Assembly: GCA_903845065.1 (NCBI GenBank)
Contig: CAIMWH010000143.1
Coordinates: forward strand, 1 to 36,105
DNA: 36,105 nt
Reading direction: 5' to 3'
Origin: an uncultured Rhodospirillales bacterium
Lineage (GTDB): Bacteria; Pseudomonadota; Alphaproteobacteria; Acetobacterales; Acetobacteraceae
Shown here: positions 32,679 to 36,105 of the stretch, one piece after another
Position numbering within the stretch: position 1 is the stretch's first letter
Layout of the letters: each line of letters starts with the position of its first letter
Made by a program: the position numbers and the translations under genes
Notes under the pieces: generated by a model
The model's input: the letters and a program-made list of their open reading frames with translations, nothing else
Database searches by the model: none
What the model was told of the DNA's origin: nothing

Positions 32679-33209
32679 ATGACTGAAGACTCAGAACTGC
32701 TGCACCACACCGGGCTCGATGCCCGCATCGCCGCCATCGTCATGCCGACGCTGGTGGACATGGGATATGAACTCGTCCGCGTCGCCGTCCTCGGTCGTGA
32801 ACGGCCGACCGTGCAAATCATGGCCGACCGTGCGGATGGCGCGATGATCACGGTGGAGGATTGCGAGGCCATCAGCCGCGCCGTCGGCGCCGTGCTTGAC
32901 GTGTCAGATCCCATCCCCGGCGAATGGACCCTCGAAGTCAGTTCCGCCGGCATCGACCGTCCGCTGACCCGGGTGAAGGACTGGAACCGCTACGTCGGCC
33001 ACCGTGCCCGAGTCGAGATGAACATCCCGGTGGACGGCCGCAAGCGCATCAGCGGCGTGCTGCTTGGGGCGGATGCCACCAATGCGCGCATTCGCATGGA
33101 TGAAGGCGGTGACATCGAGATGCCGATCGCCGATATCCGCCGTGCCAAACTCGTGCTGACCGACGAACTCATCGCGGCCACCGCCGCTTCCGCGAAACCG
33201 GCAAACTGA
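32679..33209 (+). CDS. rimP: ribosome maturation factor RimP
   Basis: Assists assembly of the 30S subunit. The 176 residues show [72 protein letters not shown] (the family hallmark), and an SH3-like C-terminal domain with [12 protein letters not shown]. The start at [12 protein letters not shown] is by homology; no Shine-Dalgarno precedes it, and an in-frame ATG at 32604 would put the terminator hairpin inside the coding region. It is the first gene of the rimP-nusA-ylxR-infB operon, with 14 nt to nusA. Confidence 0.95.
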   Translation: MTEDSELLHHTGLDARIAAIVMPTLVDMGYELVRVAVLGRERPTVQIMADRADGAMITVEDCEAISRAVGAVLDVSDPIPGEWTLEVSSAGIDRPLTRVKDWNRYVGHRARVEMNIPVDGRKRISGVLLGADATNARIRMDEGGDIEMPIADIRRAKLVLTDELIAATAASAKPAN

Positions 33210-33223
33210 AAGGGCAAGCCCCC

Positions 33224-34747
33224 ATGGATACCGCCATAGCCCGCCCCGAACTGCTCCTGGTCGCCGACGCTGTCGCGCGGGAGAAGTCGATTGAACGGGA
33301 TGACGTCCTGCAGGTGATCGAGAGCGCCATCCAGAAGGCTGGCCGCGCCAAGTACGGCCACGAGAAGGACATCCGCGCCACCATCGACCGCAAGACCGGC
33401 GATGTGCGGTTGTCCCGCTGGACCGAGATCGTCGAGACGGTGGAGAATGAGGAGACCCAGATCCCGGTCCATATCGCCATCCGCTTCCGCCCCGAGTCGA
33501 AGATCGGTGACTACATCATCGATCCGCTGCCCCCGATCGACTTCGGCCGCATCGCAGCCCAAGTCTCCAAGCAGGTCATCGTTCAGGGCGTGCGCGAGCT
33601 TGAGCGCCGCCGCCAGTACGACGAGTTCAAGGATCGCGTTGGCGAAGTCGTTAACGGCGTCGTCAAGCGCACCGAGTACGGCAACCTCATGGTGGAAATC
33701 GGCCGCGCCGAGGCGCTGCTGCGCCGCGACGAACTGATCCCGCGCGAGAGCTTCCGCAACGGCGATCGCGTCCGCGCCTACATCTACGATGTGCGCGAGG
33801 AACCGCGCGGACCACAGATATTCCTCTCCCGCACCCATCCTGGCTTCCTTGCCAAGCTGTTCGCGCAGGAAGTGCCGGAAATCTACGACGGGATCATCGA
33901 GATCAAGGCCGTCTCGCGTGACCCTGGCAGCCGCGCTAAAATGGCGGTCATCAGCCGCGACGCGTCGATCGACCCGGTCGGCGCTTGCGTCGGTATGCGC
34001 GGCTCGCGCGTGCAGGCGGTGGTGCAGGAACTCCAGGGCGAAAAGATCGACATCATCCCCTGGTCGCAGAACACCGCTACCTTCGTGGTGAATGCCCTTG
34101 CACCAGCCGAAGTCACCAAGGTGGTGATGGACGAAGAGGCCGGACGGGTTGAAGTCGTGGTGCCGGATGACCAATTGTCACTTGCTATCGGACGTCGCGG
34201 ACAAAACGTGCGACTCGCGAGCCAGTTGACCCGCTGGGACATCGACATCCTCACCGAGGCCGAGGAAAGCGAGCGTCGCCAGGAAGAATTCCGCCGTCGC
34301 ACCGGGCTATTCGTCGATGCGCTCGACGTGGACGACGTGATTGCCGGGCTGCTGGTCACCGAAGGGTTCAACACCATCGAGGAACTGGCGTTCGTGCCGA
34401 TGGAGGAACTCGCGGACATCGAGGGCTTCGACGAGCAGATCGCCGAGGAACTTATCCGCCGTGCCGAAACGCACCTAGTGAAGCGCGACAACGAGTTGAA
34501 TGATCGTCGCGTCGCGTTGGGTGTTTCCGACGATGTCGCCTCGTTCGACGTGATGACGCCGGCGATGCTGGTGTCGCTCGGCGAGAAGGGGATCAAGACG
34601 ATCGACGACTTGGCCGACCTTGCGTCGGACGAGTTGGTCGAGATCGTCGGCGAGGCCGCGATGGACGAGGAGACGGCGAATGCCGTCATCATGGCCGCGC
34701 GGGCACATTGGTTCGAAGGGGAAGAAGGCGCTGCCGAACAAGCCTGA
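33224..34747 (+). CDS. nusA: transcription termination/antitermination factor NusA
   Basis: Binds RNA polymerase and nascent RNA, and modulates pausing and termination. The 507 residues hold an N-terminal polymerase-binding domain (about 1-135), S1 domain (about 142-203: NGVVKRTEYGNLMVEIG), KH1 with GMRG near 257, KH2 with GRRG near 323 (AIGRRGQNVRLASQL), and two C-terminal acidic helix-hairpin-helix repeats (about 365-425 and 440-500), as in proteobacterial long forms. Its last 68 nt overlap the start of the ylxR/L7Ae gene in another frame. Confidence 0.98.
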   Translation: MDTAIARPELLLVADAVAREKSIERDDVLQVIESAIQKAGRAKYGHEKDIRATIDRKTGDVRLSRWTEIVETVENEETQIPVHIAIRFRPESKIGDYIIDPLPPIDFGRIAAQVSKQVIVQGVRELERRRQYDEFKDRVGEVVNGVVKRTEYGNLMVEIGRAEALLRRDELIPRESFRNGDRVRAYIYDVREEPRGPQIFLSRTHPGFLAKLFAQEVPEIYDGIIEIKAVSRDPGSRAKMAVISRDASIDPVGACVGMRGSRVQAVVQELQGEKIDIIPWSQNTATFVVNALAPAEVTKVVMDEEAGRVEVVVPDDQLSLAIGRRGQNVRLASQLTRWDIDILTEAEESERRQEEFRRRTGLFVDALDVDDVIAGLLVTEGFNTIEELAFVPMEELADIEGFDEQIAEELIRRAETHLVKRDNELNDRRVALGVSDDVASFDVMTPAMLVSLGEKGIKTIDDLADLASDELVEIVGEAAMDEETANAVIMAARAHWFEGEEGAAEQA

Positions 34748-35414
34748 GAACGCTGACGAAATCCCGCCGGAAGAAACTCCGGCGGCCGAGCCGCTCGCCG
34801 ACGACGCGACGGCCGGATCGGATGCCGATGCGGACATCGACGAACCCGAAACCGGCCCGCTTCGGCGGTGCGCGGTGACGCGTGAGCGGTTGCCGAAGGA
34901 GCAGATGATCCGCTTCGTCGTCGGGCCGGACCGGATGGTGGTACCTGACATCGCCGCAAAGCTGCCCGGCCGGGGAATCTGGTTGAGCGCGCGAGGGGAT
35001 GTGATAGAAACCGCTCGGCAGCGGGGCGCTTTTGCCAAAGCGGCCCGCGGGTCGGTGTTGGTGCCTCCAGATCTCAGCGCGGTTATCCGCGCGGCGCTGA
35101 CGCGTCGGATCAGTGAGACCCTGGGGCTTGCCCGACGCGCCGGGCAGGCTGTCGCCGGCTTCGTGAAAGCGCGGGAGTGGCTGGTGGCTGGGCGGGCAGG
35201 CCTGATCATTCAGGCGCGCGATGGAAGCGGCGACGAGCGGGCGCGGTTCCTGGGTGGCCGGGGGGAAAATCTCCCGGTGGTTGACCCGTTGGATAGCGCG
35301 CAGCTCGGCGCGATTTTCGGGCGTGAGCAGTGCGTGCATGTGGCGGTGGCGCCTGGCCGGTTGGCTGGGTTGCTGCGAGTCGAGGCGGAGCGGCTGGCGG
35401 GTCTGACGGCGTGA
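34680..35414 (+). CDS. YlxR-L7Ae type RNA-binding protein
   Basis: A 244-residue RNA-binding protein usually found between nusA and infB. A charged, low-complexity N-terminus (about 1-60) is followed by the YlxR/DUF448 domain (RRCAVTRERLPKEQMIRFVVGPD, then LPGRGIWLSAR) and an L7Ae-like domain (about 145-244: TLGLARRAGQAVAGFVKAREWL, AGLIIQARDGS, GREQCVHVAV). The start ATG at 34680 has AGGAG 7 nt upstream and is the only usable start after a TTG at 34620, so the gene overlaps the end of nusA by 68 nt in a different frame. YlxR homologues influence ribosomal and RNase P RNA functions; here the role is inferred only. Confidence 0.9.
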   Translation: MPSSWPRGHIGSKGKKALPNKPENADEIPPEETPAAEPLADDATAGSDADADIDEPETGPLRRCAVTRERLPKEQMIRFVVGPDRMVVPDIAAKLPGRGIWLSARGDVIETARQRGAFAKAARGSVLVPPDLSAVIRAALTRRISETLGLARRAGQAVAGFVKAREWLVAGRAGLIIQARDGSGDERARFLGGRGENLPVVDPLDSAQLGAIFGREQCVHVAVAPGRLAGLLRVEAERLAGLTA

Positions 35415-35462
35415 GGCTGTCGGGCGATGCTGGGCGCAGATGAGTACAGAACGGACGGGTAG

Positions 35463-36105
35463 ATGAGCGAAGGCAACGATCAGGACACGGGCAAGGGCAG
35501 GCTTTCGCTGCGCCCCGCGGGCCGCGCGGAACTCGGCCGCACCGTGGACGCTGGTTCCGTGCGACAGAGTTTCAGCCATGGCCGCACCAAGGTGGTGCAG
35601 GTCGAGGTACGTAAAAAGCGGGCCCCGGGTGCACCCGGGCCGGCACCGGCAACCCCGGCGCCAAGCCCAACGCCGAGCTCGTCGGGCACGCAGCTGGGGC
35701 CGCAGACCATCGCGCCCACGCCGCGTCCGCCGCAGCCGGTGTCCCGTCCGCCGGCAGGTGCCGGCCGGGCATTGACCCAGACCGAACTCGCCGCCCGCCA
35801 GCGCGCGCTGCTTGAACAGCAGCGCGACTCGGCCCGCCGCGAGGCCGAGCGCCGTGAACAGGAACGCCGGGACGCCGAGCGCCGCGAGCAGGAGAAGATC
35901 TCGATCCTCTCCGCCGCCGAGGAAGCGCGTCGCCGTGAGGATGAGGCCCGCAAGGTCGCCGAGGAAGAGGCACGGCTGAAGGCCGAGTCCGAAGCCAAGG
36001 CTCGCGAGGACGAGGCCGCCCGCGCCCAGGCCGCGGAAGCTGATACCGCCGCCCGCGCCGCGCCGCCGCCGCCGCCCGCTCGGGCCGGTGGAGACGAAGC
36101 CCGCC
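35463..36105 (+). CDS. infB: translation initiation factor IF-2, N-terminal part (runs off the window)
   Basis: The first 214 codons of infB; the gene continues past the right edge, so the GTPase domains are not seen. It starts MSEGNDQDTGKGRLSLRPAG and carries the alphaproteobacterial IF-2 N-terminal signature, SVRQSFSHGRTKVVQVEVRK (about 33-52). A Pro/Ala-rich linker follows, then a long Arg/Glu-rich coiled-coil-like stretch (about residues 105-190, QRDSARREAERREQERRDAE and further). It lies 48 nt after the ylxR/L7Ae gene in the conserved operon order. It is open to the last base of the window. Confidence 0.95.
   Translation, partial: MSEGNDQDTGKGRLSLRPAGRAELGRTVDAGSVRQSFSHGRTKVVQVEVRKKRAPGAPGPAPATPAPSPTPSSSGTQLGPQTIAPTPRPPQPVSRPPAGAGRALTQTELAARQRALLEQQRDSARREAERREQERRDAERREQEKISILSAAEEARRREDEARKVAEEEARLKAESEAKAREDEAARAQAAEADTAARAAPPPPPARAGGDEAR

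Noticed and set aside
35464-36105. Reverse-strand frames over the Arg/Glu-rich part of infB
   Set aside because: They are Ser/Arg-rich shadows of the repetitive IF-2 N-terminal coding sequence.

Overview
The window is GC-rich, densely coding DNA, most likely from an alphaproteobacterium. The best guess is Rhodospirillales/Acetobacteraceae, from general resemblance only: no rRNA or tRNA is present to confirm it. Supporting signs are ATGA stop/start overlaps throughout, a D-tartrate dehydratase that closely matches the Bradyrhizobium enzyme, DUF2244 and DUF2852 proteins, and the order rimP-nusA-ylxR/L7Ae-infB. I saw no phage, transposase, CRISPR array, tRNA or rRNA. Most of the window is chromosomal housekeeping and nutrient uptake.

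Layout. (1) 26-4376, minus: a peptide/nickel-type ABC operon (binding protein, DppB, DppC, no ATPases), then a NUDIX hydrolase and a small secreted protein. (2) 4429-6496: two base-excision-repair nucleases, nth and xthA, on the minus strand, with a plus-strand DUF2244 membrane protein between them. (3) 6599-10956, plus: a complete branched-chain amino-acid ABC operon (binding protein, livH, livM, livG, livF). (4) 10941-15159: a bestrophin-like membrane protein, a FAH-family hydrolase divergent from dctA, and a GltI-like binding protein translationally coupled to a short bestrophin-like fragment. (5) 15433-17873: a DUF2852 protein with a candidate promoter/operator, an SDR epimerase and a GT4 glycosyltransferase. 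(6) 17902-23587, minus: a complete five-gene Dpp/Opp ABC operon, interrupted by a 257-bp MITE-like repeat. (7) 23665-28628: an RhlE-type DEAD-box helicase with a strong promoter and long leader, tarD, an orphan Tat-exported binding protein with a clean intrinsic terminator, and a PPOX flavoprotein. (8) 28705-36105: dapB, metK, trmB, a GT2-GtrA protein on the opposite strand, then rimP, nusA, ylxR/L7Ae and the 5' part of infB.

How the genes work together. Three import modules (two dipeptide-type, one Liv), two extra binding proteins, DctA and TarD suggest an organism that scavenges peptides, amino acids and C4-dicarboxylates. The 3' third is the conserved lysine/SAM/translation-transcription block.

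The most notable signals are small-scale: (a) the repeat between the oppC-like and oppD-like genes, whose whole spacer is one open frame overlapping both neighbours by 4 nt; (b) trmB has no canonical start codon ahead of its conserved N-terminus; (c) a terminator-like hairpin with a T-tract lies directly before the rimP start; (d) a 61-codon frame fills the helicase leader and ends on its start codon; (e) a 68-nt out-of-frame overlap joins nusA and ylxR. No clear new multi-gene defence or biosynthetic system was found.
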